Assembly (NCBI GenBank): GCA_027596195.1
Contig: JADGJG010000374.1
Location: 1 to 22,089, forward strand
Direction of reading: 5' to 3'
Source: Podochytrium sp. JEL0797
Taxonomy: Eukaryota; Chytridiomycota; Chytridiomycetes; Chytridiales; Chytriomycetaceae
DNA length: 22,089 bases
Positions 1 through 9,607 of the stretch are shown piece after piece. How positions within the stretch are numbered: the stretch's first letter is position 1; each line of letters starts with the position of its first letter. A program made the translations under genes and the position numbers. The notes under the pieces were generated by a model. It had not been told where the DNA came from, searched no databases, and worked only from the letters and a program-made list of their open reading frames with translations.

Positions 1-51
1 CGCTATGATTACAAAGGACGTCGAATTGGAATCACTGAGTTTCCATGAGAT

Positions 52-264
52 ATTGATCCGGGGTTGGGGCCTATTGATTGTGGTTTTGGTTTAGACCTTC
101 AAGGCCATCCAGTCGGAAACGAAAAACCACCATCTGATTTCGATGAGGCAGCATGGAATAATATGCTCTTTGAAATCGAAGACAACGTGTTCGTCTCAGC
201 CATGGAAGAAATGGTGTATATTGGTATGGCTGCCGAAATGCTTGAAGGAAGAATATGTCGCTAA
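52..264 (+). CDS. Partial hypothetical protein, 3' end only
   Basis: An open frame ends in TAA at 262-264 and is preceded by an in-frame TGA at 49-51. It has no ATG before a late one, so it reads best as the last exon of a gene starting left of the window; the AG at 50-51 could be the splice acceptor. The codons look coding (varied, acidic, ending in AAEMLEGRICR). I do not recognise a family. A decayed fragment is equally possible. Confidence 0.3.
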   Translation: MDPGLGPIDCGFGLDLQGHPVGNEKPPSDFDEAAWNNMLFEIEDNVFVSAMEEMVYIGMAAEMLEGRICR

Positions 265-600
265 TTTGTCGTCTTATTCCATCAAACAATAAATCAAAAT
301 TATTGGTTTTCTTGAAATTTGAGTTACAATACTTAGGTTTCAAATTTTCGTAGTCAATTGAATATATTCCGAATTTGATAGGTATGATTAGGACCCGCAC
401 GGAGAAAAAGGTCTATTAGCTTTATAGCAAGCTAAAAAGGATTAAAGCAGAAAGCTTATTTATTAGGTTGGTGTACACATAAACAATAAATCCTCCGCAC
501 CTTGACGATTAAAGCAGAAAGCTTAAACCATCAAAATGCAAAAACCAACAATTTTCCCAACACCAAAACTCCCCGTGGGGACTGCTTCATATCAGACTTC
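265..600. other. Intergenic, AT-rich, with a short direct repeat
   Basis: No convincing gene. The stretch holds AATAAA-type motifs (about 287 and 485) that may end the fragment to its left, and a 19-bp perfect direct repeat described separately. Confidence 0.4.
440..525. repeat. 19-bp perfect direct repeat pair
   Basis: GATTAAAGCAGAAAGCTTA occurs at 440-458 and again at 507-525, with 48 bp between. It sits just upstream of the truncated LRR copy 1. It could be a target-site duplication, a microhomology-mediated duplication, or chance retention after a rearrangement that removed the 5' half of that LRR copy. Confidence 0.6.
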
Positions 601-1244
601 CTTCCAATAATTCCAGAAGTCCACGAAATTGGAAACCTCATGTGCCTTCAAGACCTGAATTTGGGCCAGAACCATCTCAATGGCCCCATTCCCTCCAACA
701 TTTCTGACCTCACGTCCTTGAAGCTATGAAGCTTATGCAAGAACATGCTGTCTGGCCCAATTCCCGCTGAGCTGGGGGAACTCTCCAACCTCTCTGGTCT
801 GTGGTTGTATGACAACAGACTGTCGGGCACACTGCCATCTTCTCTGAGAAGTCTCAGTAAGCTTAAATGGATGCATCTCAGCAACAACGCGTTTTCTGGG
901 AATATTCCACATGAGTTGGGCACCCTCTCGAGCTTGCTGACCTTATCCCTTGGAGACAACGAGGGCTTGTCTGGCAGCATTCCGCGCGGGAACTAGCGAA
1001 TCTCACTGCTCTTGAATATTTGTCCCTCGGATCCTGCAACCTGTCGGGCCAGATTCCACCTGAGCTAGGCCAACTCGCGAACTTGCATGAACTCGAACTG
1101 AGCGGTAACTCGCTGTTGCTTGCCGAGGTTCCCACAGACTTGGCGGCATTGCAACATTTGGAGTTGTTGGATGTGCGTGGGTGTCCCGGAGTCTAGTGTT
1201 TGGTTGACTTTCCAGATGGTGTGCTGCGAATGGGAGAGTGGTGA
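600..1244 (+). pseudogene. F-box/LRR family relic, copy 1 (LRR part only)
   Basis: Plant-type leucine-rich repeats of the L..L.L..N.L.G.IP..L form run across three broken segments. The first ends at an in-frame TGA (727-729). The same frame resumes with LSGPIPAELGELSNL and runs to TAG at 994-996. Around 985-990 the frame shifts (net +2 or -1) and the repeats continue as LSGQIPPELGQLANL to a further TAG at 1194-1196. The usual family C-terminus follows that stop and ends at TGA 1242-1244. The coiled-coil N-terminus and F-box present in the intact member (17009-18292) are absent. Two nonsense codons plus a frameshift and 5' truncation make this a pseudogene. Confidence 0.8.
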
Positions 1245-1781
1245 TGGGAATTTGAAGGTCGTTCGGAAGATGGCGGCTACGCTGTGATGAGAGAAGAAGG
1301 AAAGAAAGGGAAGGAATTATATGATGATGTTTCCGCGTGAGGGGATGCTGAGACTGCCGTGATTCAGTGGAGTTGAGGGGAAAGGGAGGTCTACAAACGC
1401 ATGTCAAATATAGTCCTCGAATATAACCAGCGATCCCTCGAAAGCCCCAATTGTCCTCACTGCACAGTAATTGTGGGCTTCCACTCGCGCGTGATTTTCT
1501 CGAGGCGATTCCGCGCAACCTTGGCCGACTTGGAAGTATTGGACTGCGTGAGGGCCAATGGCGGGCCTGTTGCTTTTCTTATAGGAGTCTGAAGGCGAGG
1601 GTATATCCATCAAAACGCGCTTAAATTCACAGGTGTCACTTGGCGTTCTCCCTTTGAAATTTCCCTGAAACCAAAGCGGCTTTCAATTGAATTTTCTATT
1701 GTAGCAAAGCCAGCTGCCTAGATCAAGATGTGAAAGTGTCCGAAATTAGTTTTTTTTACCCAAAAATCAAACATCGAACGC
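1245..1781. other. Intergenic with a possible LRR sliver
   Basis: No intact gene. Around 1500-1560 on the plus strand one frame reads AIPRNLGRLGS, close to the IPRELGRL motif of the neighbouring LRR copies, so a very short LRR remnant is likely. The open frames on both strands here have no recognisable domain. The last 60 bp carry a T8 run and form the 5' flank of LRR copy 2. Confidence 0.35.
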
Positions 1782-2353
1782 ATGGATCCGCCAACATATC
1801 CTCTGCAGCCATCGCTTGCTGACATCGTCACCCTCTTGACCCAACTGGCTTCTCAACTCAAAAAAGTCACTGCCAACCAGTCACAACTCGCTGCCAACCA
1901 GGAAAGACTCGAATCAAACAATAATCCATCTCAACTGACTCTCGCTTCAATGCCCTTGCGCTCAACGTCGCTCCATAGTACAAACAAACCAATAAAGCCA
2001 CCTATATATACACTATCGCCAGGAGAAAGGAAACCAAGTAAAAGACTATCGAGTGAATGCAACCCATCTTGCAATTCACAAGAAAATTGTCCCTCGGAAC
2101 CTGCAACTTGTCAGGCCAGATTCCACCAGAGCTCGGCCGACTCAGGAACTTGGTGAAACTGGGATTGGGTTGGAATGCGTTGTTGTGTGGAGATGTTCCC
2201 GCAGAGTGGGCCGCATTGGAACAGTTGCATATATTTGATTTGCGTGAATGCCCAAGGGTCTCGTGTTCAGTGGAGTTTCGAACTGGTGTGTTGGTGCAGG
2301 AAGTGACGCCAGAGGAACCAGAAGAGGAAGGTGGTTCGGATTTATTGATATGA
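1782..2353 (+). pseudogene. F-box/LRR family relic, copy 2 (N- and C-terminal ends joined)
   Basis: The ATG at 1782 opens with the family N-terminal signature (MDPPTYPLQPSLADI, then a Q/N-rich coiled-coil segment with repeated ANQ). After roughly 45 residues the similarity stops. From about 2066, in a different frame, the family's last repeat and tail appear (LSLGTCNLSGQIPPELGRL, ending at TGA 2351-2353). The F-box and most of the repeats are missing. An intron could in theory join the two frames, but the product would still lack about 250 residues of the intact member, so internal deletion is the simpler reading. Its end lies only 47 bp before the start of the PPP1R21 homologue. Confidence 0.75.
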
Positions 2354-2400
2354 AATATAAAAACTGGGGTTTTTTCCCGCCCAGTTGAAGAATTCCTCGA

Positions 2401-5400
2401 ATGACACCTTCGAATGTTTCCGTGTCGTCGTCAACCGACAATGGCAGCACCGCCATCGAGTATGGACGAGCAAGGGCGCAGCTTGCCGTGCTTCGCAAGG
2501 GGCTTCTGTTGGTGCGTTTTTCATTGTCCTGACCTGTGCTAACTCGCAACCAGGAACAAGCCAAGACAAAGTCGCTCGAAACGCAGCTGAGAAACAAGGA
2601 CCAAATGCTGCGCGATGCAAACCAGCAGATGCTTCTGTTGTCGGCCCACAACGAGACCCTCGTAAAGCGCATCGAGTTGATGACCAGGGAGAAGGAGTCC
2701 TCATCTGGCTTTGCGTCCTTGATTCCGAGCATATTGTTGAAGGTATCACATACCTAGCAATATCTAGTGATATCGTACCTTGTAATAGCGAATAATGTTT
2801 GAACCCCCCTCTCAGAAAAAACCAAGTACCGCCAGCATCTCCGCAAGCCTCCATAGCCATCAAGACATGGAACTCGTCTTTGACCAGATGGAATCGAAAG
2901 CCATTGAAAACGGTACACCCCTTGCTTTCGAATCAAGTCATTCTGACGCTTCGCTCGCTTTCCGCCCCCACAGCCGACCTTCGCGATCAACTCGAATCCA
3001 CAGAATCGACACTCACATCCCTCCGATCCAAACTCTTTGATACCGAATCGTCTGTTGCGGCGTTAACCGCGTCTCACGCGGACCTCGAATCGCGGTCACA
3101 AGCTCTGCAAACTCAGCTCGAGAAATCACGCGAATTGATGGGTGTTCAGAAGCAGCGGGATTCAGTCTATTTGTTGAATTTGATGCATTGTGTGCAAGAT
3201 TGGAGGGGATTTGCGTTGCAGGTGCAGGAGTTGGCTGTGGGGGGTGACGGCACGGAGGGTTTGCATAAGCAAACCTCCGCTCCAGTTATTTTGTATTTCA
3301 TGAATGTGTTGCGCAAGTATTGCGAATCTGCATTCGAAGTCCTCGGTGTGGTCAGTTTGGCGCCATTTTGTCGAAACCCCGCCCCCATCTCACCCAACGA
3401 ACCGCGAATCACAGAACCTTCAAAACTCCCCCTTCACTACCGCGAACCCGAGTCTCCTGGACCCTCTCACTTCCCCTCAAAACCTTCCACCCCTGCGCAA
3501 ATTCGAATCCGCCCTGTCAGCGTCCTGCCTCGTCCAAATCTCGTCCCTCTCGAACGTATCTCTCAAACGGCGGAGCATCGTGCTCGATTTGGCTGTCGCA
3601 GCCATTAAAGACAGGGAATCTTCAGGCAGGAACGATTGGACTGCGAGTCTCGTGGCGGATTTGAAAGACCTCGCGGCCACGTTTCAAGATTTTGTATCGT
3701 GCGTCGAAACTGCTTCTTCTTCATCAGGTACCTTCGCAACGTCTCCCTCGGGATTAATTTGCCTTTCCTGCGACTCACCGAGTATTTTTCAGATCCCACC
3801 TCGGCAACTTCGCAAATCCACATCCACCACCTCTTCACCCGCCTCCAACACACCTTCCACACCCGTCTCGCCACCCACTGGCGCTTCAAACTCCACACCA
3901 TAACTCCAACCCGCGCCACCACCACCCTCCTCGCGATATTCCCATCCACAACCCCCGCAACTCCCGTGGCCGTGGACGCTGATTCGATACACGCGCTCTA
4001 TCGAATCTCAGACACGATTTTCACCCATCACGTTTCAGCTGCCGCACGCGTTGCGAGGCCTCAATGCGGTGTACAAACGGAATCCATCGACGTGCTGGAA
4101 TCCAACACCCAAACGGACGCTCTTGCACACACGGTGACGACCGGGTCTGATCCGATACGAATCGAAGGCGTGGAGTGTGGGAAGGGTGTGCAAACGGACG
4201 GTATCGAAACGGCCCACACGGGGACAGACGCTGCAGAATCGAACGGGGTGGCTGTCGACACGCAAACTGATGCAGTCGAGTGTTTGGATCGTGGGGTTAG
4301 ATCTGGTGTGGTTCGCGTTGAGGAAATGGGGGTTCAGACTCTGGCCGTCGACTTGGCGACAGACGCTGCGGAAGCGAAAGGGGCGGTAGGAGTGGGTGTC
4401 GACACGCAAACTGTTGCAGTTAAGTGTTTGGATCGTGGGGTTGGGTCGGGTGTGGTGCACGTCGAGGAAATGGGGGTTCAGACTTTGACTGCCGTGGGTA
4501 CGAGTGTGTCCTGTCAGCAGGCTGATGTTGTGGAATCTGTGCCTGTTCAGACTGAGACGGTTTCGACTGGGGTTTGTGGGATACAGACTCTTGTGGATGA
4601 GGTCCCACTCGAGCGGGGAACGGATGCGAGCACGGAGGAGGTGTTTGAACAAGCTCACGACGTGTTGGATCAGCTTGGGGTGGGTGTGGCTGAGTCTGTT
4701 AATGAGGACGTGATGGTTGTGGACGTGAATGGGGAAGACGAGGATGAAGTCTCAGGGCGGACCACCAACTCGGAATCGGTTTCGAAAGCGGGGCCTGTTG
4801 CTGCAACGAGTGGAGTCGCGTCGGTGTCGAGTGGGGAAAAGAAGAAGAAAAAGAAGAACAAGAAGAAGAGTGGTGGTAGTGGTGGTGGTGGGGCTGCAAA
4901 TGGGGCGGGTGGTGGATCTGGCACTGGCGCGGTTGTGTTGACTCCTCAGAAGGCTGTCAGCACGGATGCATCCTTACCTCCTGACACAGCACCAACAGCA
5001 CCAACCCCGGCTGCTACATTGGTTCCAGAGGCACTCGAACCCGCGATTCCTCCACCCACGCAACCCATCACGTCACTCCTTTCTTCTACACTGGCTCCAG
5101 AGACACAAGAACCCGCGATTCTTCTGCAACCCACCATTCCAACCCCACCTCGACCAGAACCCCCCCTCTCCCAAACCATCACCATCACCTCCCAAGCAAC
5201 ACTCACCCACTTTTCCCTCCCCGCCGCATCCCTCCTCACTTACACCACACCGCAACACGTTTCCATCGAAAAGAAAGGATGCATCGACGCGGTATGGGAT
5301 ATGCAGAGGATACAAGCACTCGTGGACACGTGTCAGAGGAATGAGGCGCGGTGTGTGCGGTATGAGCGGTTGTTGAGGGATAAGGGTGGAGTCATGGAGG

Positions 5401-5426
5401 AAGAGGAAGAGACGGTTGAATGTTAA
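2401..5426 (+). CDS. PPP1R21: PPP1R21-like (KLRAQ domain) endosomal adaptor with TQT/VQT array
   Basis: Six exons (2401-2511, 2554-2742, 2816-2912, 2974-3347, 3415-3727, 3793-5426) join in frame to 905 residues; introns are 42-73 bp with GT..AG ends, and the first has a CTAAC branch site. Residues 20-85 match the animal KLRAQ region of PPP1R21 (RAQLAVLRKG, QLRNKDQML, NETLVKRIELM), followed by coiled coil (about 133-190). Near the C-terminus, residues around 860-890 (DMQRIQALVDTCQRNEARC) resemble the second conserved PPP1R21 block. Human PPP1R21 is a subunit of the FERRY complex that links Rab5 endosomes to mRNA. The long last exon holds nine TQT/VQT/IQT motifs (about 455-627), a Lys/Gly-rich stretch (about 712-738) and a Pro/Thr-rich linker. 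Exon 4-5 joining is the least certain junction. Possible ATTAAA poly(A) signal at 5480. Confidence 0.85.
4068..4595 (+). repeat. Periodic TQT/VQT motif array inside the PPP1R21-like gene
   Basis: Nine copies of a [GDNP][TVI]QT core occur at residues about 455, 467, 494, 518, 542, 566, 590, 613 and 625 of the predicted protein, with exact 24-residue spacing across the middle five. At DNA level, two near-identical stretches (about 4254-4345 and 4398-4489) lie 144 bp apart, each encoding one DTQT and one GVQT motif, so part of the array arose by tandem duplication. Confidence 0.85.
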
Positions 5427-5585
5427 ATTTTGTCGGACATGTGGCGTGTGATCGATAATTAAAAGTTTGCCAAACTGTTATTAAAAAAAAGTGGGTAAAA
5501 CATTTCAAACTTTCCGCATCATAATCACCACGCACCCCCGCACATCTCCGCCACGAGTGGCGTGACCAAAACGGCAAGCCGGAAG

Positions 5586-5590
5586 AAAAA
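5586..5590 (-). terminator. Pol III T-run terminator of tRNA-Arg
   Basis: On the minus strand a run of five T begins three bases after the discriminator base of the tRNA, the usual RNA polymerase III stop. Confidence 0.75.
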
Positions 5591-5593
5591 GTG

Positions 5594-5665
5594 CGATCCC
5601 ACTGGGGATTGAACCCAGGACCTTCAGCTCCGGAAACTGACGCGTTGCCACTTCGCTATGGGACC
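5594..5665 (-). tRNA. trnR-CCG: tRNA-Arg (anticodon CCG)
   Basis: The 72-nt minus-strand sequence folds as a cloverleaf: acceptor GGTCCCA/TGGGATC (one G-T pair), D stem GCG/CGC, anticodon stem TCAGT/GCTGA with loop TTCCGGA, a 5-nt variable loop, and T arm CTGGG-TTCAATC-CCCAG. The anticodon CCG reads the Arg codon CGG. Internal A box (TAGCGAAGTGG) and B box (GGTTCAATCCC) match Pol III promoters. There is no intron and CCA is not encoded, as expected for a eukaryotic nuclear tRNA. Confidence 0.95.
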
Positions 5666-6024
5666 GCTGACATTGGAACTAGATTTCTTTTTTACATTCT
5701 GTTAATGAAAATTTTGTTAAGGAATATTGCACTACTCTTTTTACGTTGGATAAGGGCATTAAATCCCCCTCCCTGGCAGCACAATACAAAGAGATGGGCC
5801 TAACAGGAAGGGGGGTAACAAATTCTGGCAACTGCTTTATTTTTTACGGGGTTTTTCGAACAAACTGTGCTTGTTTTGCAGCAAATTATACCAAAACTGA
5901 TCGCAAACTTCTCCGCATCGAAAAAATGCGTCATCACGCTCATTTGTCCCTTCTCACGCGAATAGAACGACAAAAACAGCGAATTGTAGCGGTGTTCAAA
6001 TTTATGCGCTCTCTCGTATTCTTT
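5666..6024. other. Intergenic, nothing recognised
   Basis: Between the tRNA 5' end and the first LRR sliver I see no domain or RNA motif. The plus-strand open frame here starts without a good context and has no family resemblance. Confidence 0.4.
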
Positions 6025-6246
6025 TCAAACGTTGTTCGTAAATAGGAGATTTGGACGGAAGGTCTGGAGTTGGAGGAGTTGGAGGGAGACTTGGCGGAGC
6101 GTGAGGGAGGTCTGAGTGGAGAGGTGGGACAAGGAAGACTCGAGGGAATCGAGGCAGGTGATGTGATGTCTTTTTTTAGTAATTTGAGAGAGGAGGGCAA
6201 CGATCTCGGCGCTCGATGGCTGCGGAGGAGATGTTGGCGGATCCAT
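6025..6246 (-). pseudogene. F-box/LRR family 5' fragment, copy 3
   Basis: Read on the minus strand from ATG at 6246, the frame opens MDPPTSPPQPSSAEIVALL, nearly the same as LRR copy 2 at nucleotide level over the first 50 bases. After about 22 residues there is a deletion relative to the intact member, then the second coiled-coil segment (LRQVSLQLLQLQ) returns. It ends at TAA before any F-box. Only about 73 residues remain. Confidence 0.7.
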
Positions 6247-6450
6247 GCGATGTCATGTTGGGCTCGATTTTTCCATTTGGAGTGTCGAAGAGAAAATTGG
6301 AAGGGACAAAGAGAATTTATGTCTCCCTTGTCGAAAGATAACTGAACCTGTAATTTATAATGCAATGGGACGAGTCGGCTTTTGAGGGATCAGACTAATT
6401 ATTTCACTGGGAGAATATTAAACCGCGTTTTGCCGAAAACCAGAGAGTAC

Positions 6451-6552
6451 TCATTTCGACACGTTTAGCTGTGTCTGGTTGGCAGCAATTTGAGCGAGGA
6501 GGACATGGAGGTCAGCATTCGATGGCTGCGGATGAAACGTTGGCGGGTTCAT
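6451..6552 (-). pseudogene. F-box/LRR family 5' fragment, copy 4
   Basis: From ATG at 6552 on the minus strand the frame reads MNPPTFHPQPSNADLHVLL then a Q/N-rich AANQTQL and stops after 33 residues. This is the family N-terminal signature only. The same frame is open further upstream, but that part is antisense to the RRM gene promoter and first exon and shows no relatedness. Confidence 0.6.
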
Positions 6553-6944
6553 GCGGGGGATGGCTGGTCGTGGGCAGATTTGCAAATTGCAATCTCCCAT
6601 CAATCTCCCGTTGGGAGAAACACGTGCTTGGGAAATGAGGGCAAGCCGAATCTCGATCGATGGCAATTTTGCGGTTATTTCTCTTGTTTTTATGGCATGG
6701 GGAACACGCGTGAAACGCGAGCCCAACACGGGTGGCCTGGCCAAAAATCGAAACCCTCTTCTTTTCCACACTTCCTGTGAATTTTTACGATTTTCGCCAA
6801 TCACATGCGCCAGCCGCAAAGAGAAAAAAAAACAAAGCGAAACTCCAACACCCTGACTTTCCGCCACCGCCCCAAACCCCACCCACCATCCAAGAAACCT
6901 CCAAGCACTCTGCTCACTGCATTCCACTGCATTTGCTCTTTGAG
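6553..6944 (+). promoter_or_regulatory. Upstream region of the RRM gene with a CCAAT box
   Basis: No gene. A CCAATCA motif lies at about 6797-6803, roughly 145 bp before the RRM start codon, followed by an A-rich and then a C-rich stretch. No clear TATA box. A promoter role is inferred from position. Confidence 0.35.
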
Positions 6945-9521
6945 ATGAATTGGGAAGACTGCGAGTGGGGGCCTCCTTTGCCTCCTCAACGTCCACCCAG
7001 CCAAAGTGCCTCGGTTGACGGAGAAAACAACCGCGAGAGTGAGAGCGAGCGAATGCATTCCTGTGAAGGTAACTGGCTGGTTGTGAGAAGTGTTTTTGGT
7101 TCTGACCCATCTGGGTGCTTTTATTCCGTAGAACCAACGAACAGACCTGTGACAAACGCGACTCTTGGAGAGAACACTGGAACCACTGAGCATGGATCAG
7201 GTGCGGTTCTCTGACTCTCAAAAATACGAAACACTCGGTATTCACACAACACCACCCTCCTCTCAACACACCACACGAACAATCCAGAACCGCACTTCTC
7301 ATCCTTGGACAGTGTTTCTGGTCGATTGAACGACCTTTCACTTGAGAATCCATCCACTCCGACCGCCATGATCAAAAACCCTCTTGTGACCAACAGCAAC
7401 GATCCACGAGTCAATCTTCCTGAAGCGTGTCTCTTTATTGCGAGGTGGGTGTTTTCAGTGCTCCATCGTTGACTTTCGCCGCATTCACACCCGCAACACA
7501 ACCGCAGCTTGTCCTCCTCCGTCTCGCCTCACCAACTCAACAACACTCTCACGCACCACTTTTCCCAATGGGGCCCCTTAACCAATGTCAAAGTCCTCAA
7601 AGACTGGCTCGCGAGACCTTACGCGTTTGTGCAATTCGAGAACGAGGTTGATGCCAAAAACGCGCTTCAGAGAGCCCACAACACGATCGTGTGTGGGAGA
7701 TATATTCGTGTGGAACAGGCCAAAGTGAATCGTACTCTGTTTTTGGGCAAGTTTGGCGGGGCTTCACATGAGCAAGTTGAGTTTTTGGATATTCGATTTT
7801 TTGGCCTGTTATGCGCTCACGACGCGTTCATTCTCGCTTTTACCAGTTGAAAACGGCGCTCGAGACGTTCGGACCCGTCGAAGATCTCAACGTTCTGTTT
7901 GACCATCGGCTGGGTCGCAGCAAGGGTTGCGGATTCGTGAAGTTTCGCTTCAGAGACGACGCCATCAAGGCATTTCTTGTGTGTATTCCTCTTTCTTGCC
8001 TTTTCAAAGTATTCCTCGTCTGATGCTGTTCATTTTTGCTCAATGACAGGGAATCCGTCAAAAGTATCCGTGGACTGTGGAGTGGTGAGTTTTCTTCCGC
8101 AGCTTGTCTCCGACGCTGACTAATCTCCGGCTCAAATCGCAGGGCCGCGAATTTGGACCGCAACAAGCCCGAGATTGACTTGAGTTCTCTCTTCATCGGC
8201 CAGTTGAACCAAAACACCGTCACAGAAAAGCTGTTGCGCGAGCGATTTGGGCAATACGGAGTGATTCATTCGTTGGAGCTCGTCAACAAGTTATCTGGGA
8301 GTGGGCCAGGTAAATCCGATTTATGGCGTGGTTGAATGTTCTCTTGCAAAACTCATTATCGCTTATTTCCGACGCGCGTTCTAGAATCGAGACCTGCATT
8401 TGCGTTTGTGACATACGAGGATGAATCGAGTGCCGAGAAAGCGATCGAGAAAGAGGTGCTGTCAGTTTTTCTTTCTCCGCGAAATCATTCCACATTTGAA
8501 AGCAGAAATTGAACCGCTGCACAATTCTCAAAACCAGAACGCCCAAGCCTGGCTCGACCGCACCATTCGTGTGCAATACCGCGAAATCGGCGAATTCAAA
8601 GGGCTCTCGCGCACCATGAAACGCGAGTTGATGAACGTGCGAGCAGCTCCCGAAAAGCCTTTCTCGACCCTACCGTCTTCCTCTTTGCAAACGCGTCCAC
8701 AAATGCATCACCCGATTCCTCAACGTCCACCCCAGTCGTTCATCAAACCTGCGATGCCAACTCCCACCCGCCGCACGCAATCCCCGATTCAAACTCCGAC
8801 ACCACCCATCGCGGGCACCAGCAGATACTCACACCAAACACCACCCCCCTACTTCTCCACCCAGACTCCCTTCAGCCCCGACCAATCCAACTTCCAACCC
8901 AACTTCCCCCCTCCCGCGGGAGGAGCCTCCCCACTCGACACCCCCTTCAACCCATACCAGCATCAACCTGTGCCAAACCAATTCGTCCCCTACTACTTCC
9001 CACAATACCAAAAGTCATACACGACCACAACAACCACCACGAGCAGAACTTCCCCGTTCCCACCCGCTGGCGGCATGTCGTTCTCTCCACCAGACCCACC
9101 TTCGATCGTGTACTACTCCAAAGACCCCACCGTTGCACCCCTCCCGATTCCTTTCACCCCACGTAGTGCGGAGATGTTACTTCCACTCATGACTCCACAA
9201 TCCATGGTGTCTCCATACCCCTCCTTCTTCCCCGACCCCGAATTCCCAGCTGGACCAACCGCCAACGCCACAACACCCCTCTCTCGCCGCGCGAGTCTCG
9301 AAACGACCGGAATGCTCTGGTGCACAACCCTTCCCAAACAGAAACGTCCATGGTCCAAGCGGTACTGGGCGCGCAAACGCAGCGGGTTGGGGGGCGCGTG
9401 TTTGGAGGCGTGTGAAGGAGAGGATTGGGAGAGAGGGCAATTTGATGAAGGGGAGTTTGGAGGTGTGGAAGAGGGGGAAGGGGGTGGGGAGGAGTTGGAG
9501 GTGATGAGTGCTGTGTTGTGA
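6945..9521 (+). CDS. Three-RRM RNA-binding protein, Rim4/Mug28-like, with Pro-rich tail
   Basis: Nine exons (6945-7068, 7132-7200, 7288-7444, 7508-7775, 7847-7978, 8050-8084, 8143-8309, 8385-8455, 8538-9521) join in frame to 668 residues. RRM1 (about 110-195) has RNP2 ACLFIA and RNP1 RPYAFVQF; RRM2 (about 190-262) has TLFLGKF and CGFVKF; RRM3 (about 275-357) has SLFIGQL and PAFAFVTY, closing with LDRTIRVQYREI. The order of three RRMs and the last motif resemble fungal meiotic regulators of the Rim4/Mug28 type, which bind mRNA and repress translation; that assignment is from memory of the family. Residues 370-600 are Pro/Thr/Gln-rich and disordered-looking. The exon 9 acceptor at 8537 was chosen because nearer AGs break the frame. 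The final 60 residues are Gly/Glu-rich and less certain. Confidence 0.85.
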
Positions 9522-9607
9522 ATTTTCTTTTCTTTGGCCTGTTGTCCGTTTTCGGTCTTTAGTTTTTTTGCTGTATTTTGTGTGTAGTGTGGCTCTGTCT
9601 CGTTTTA
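9522..9607. other. Convergent 3' flank
   Basis: A T-rich spacer separates the stop codon of the plus-strand RRM gene from the stop codon of the minus-strand MYND copy C, so the two transcription units would end tail to tail within 86 bp. Confidence 0.5.

Noticed and set aside
1003..1518. Minus-strand 171-residue open frame
   Set aside because: Largely antisense to LRR copy 1, with no domain and no start context.
2142..2863. Two overlapping minus-strand open frames
   Set aside because: They overlap LRR copy 2 and the conserved KLRAQ exons and have no recognisable domain.
4035..4658. Minus-strand 207-residue open frame
   Set aside because: Antisense of the TQT/VQT repeat exon; its His/Arg/Ser bias follows from the repeats.
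6553..7353. Long minus-strand open frame
   Set aside because: It is antisense to the RRM gene promoter and first exons and shows no domain; only its last 33 residues (6451-6552) match the LRR family start.
8421..8537. Plus-strand open frame start upstream of RRM exon 9
   Set aside because: The part before 8538 is intron; joining exon 8 directly to 8538 restores the RRM3 core (KEN, then WLDRTIRVQYREI) in frame.
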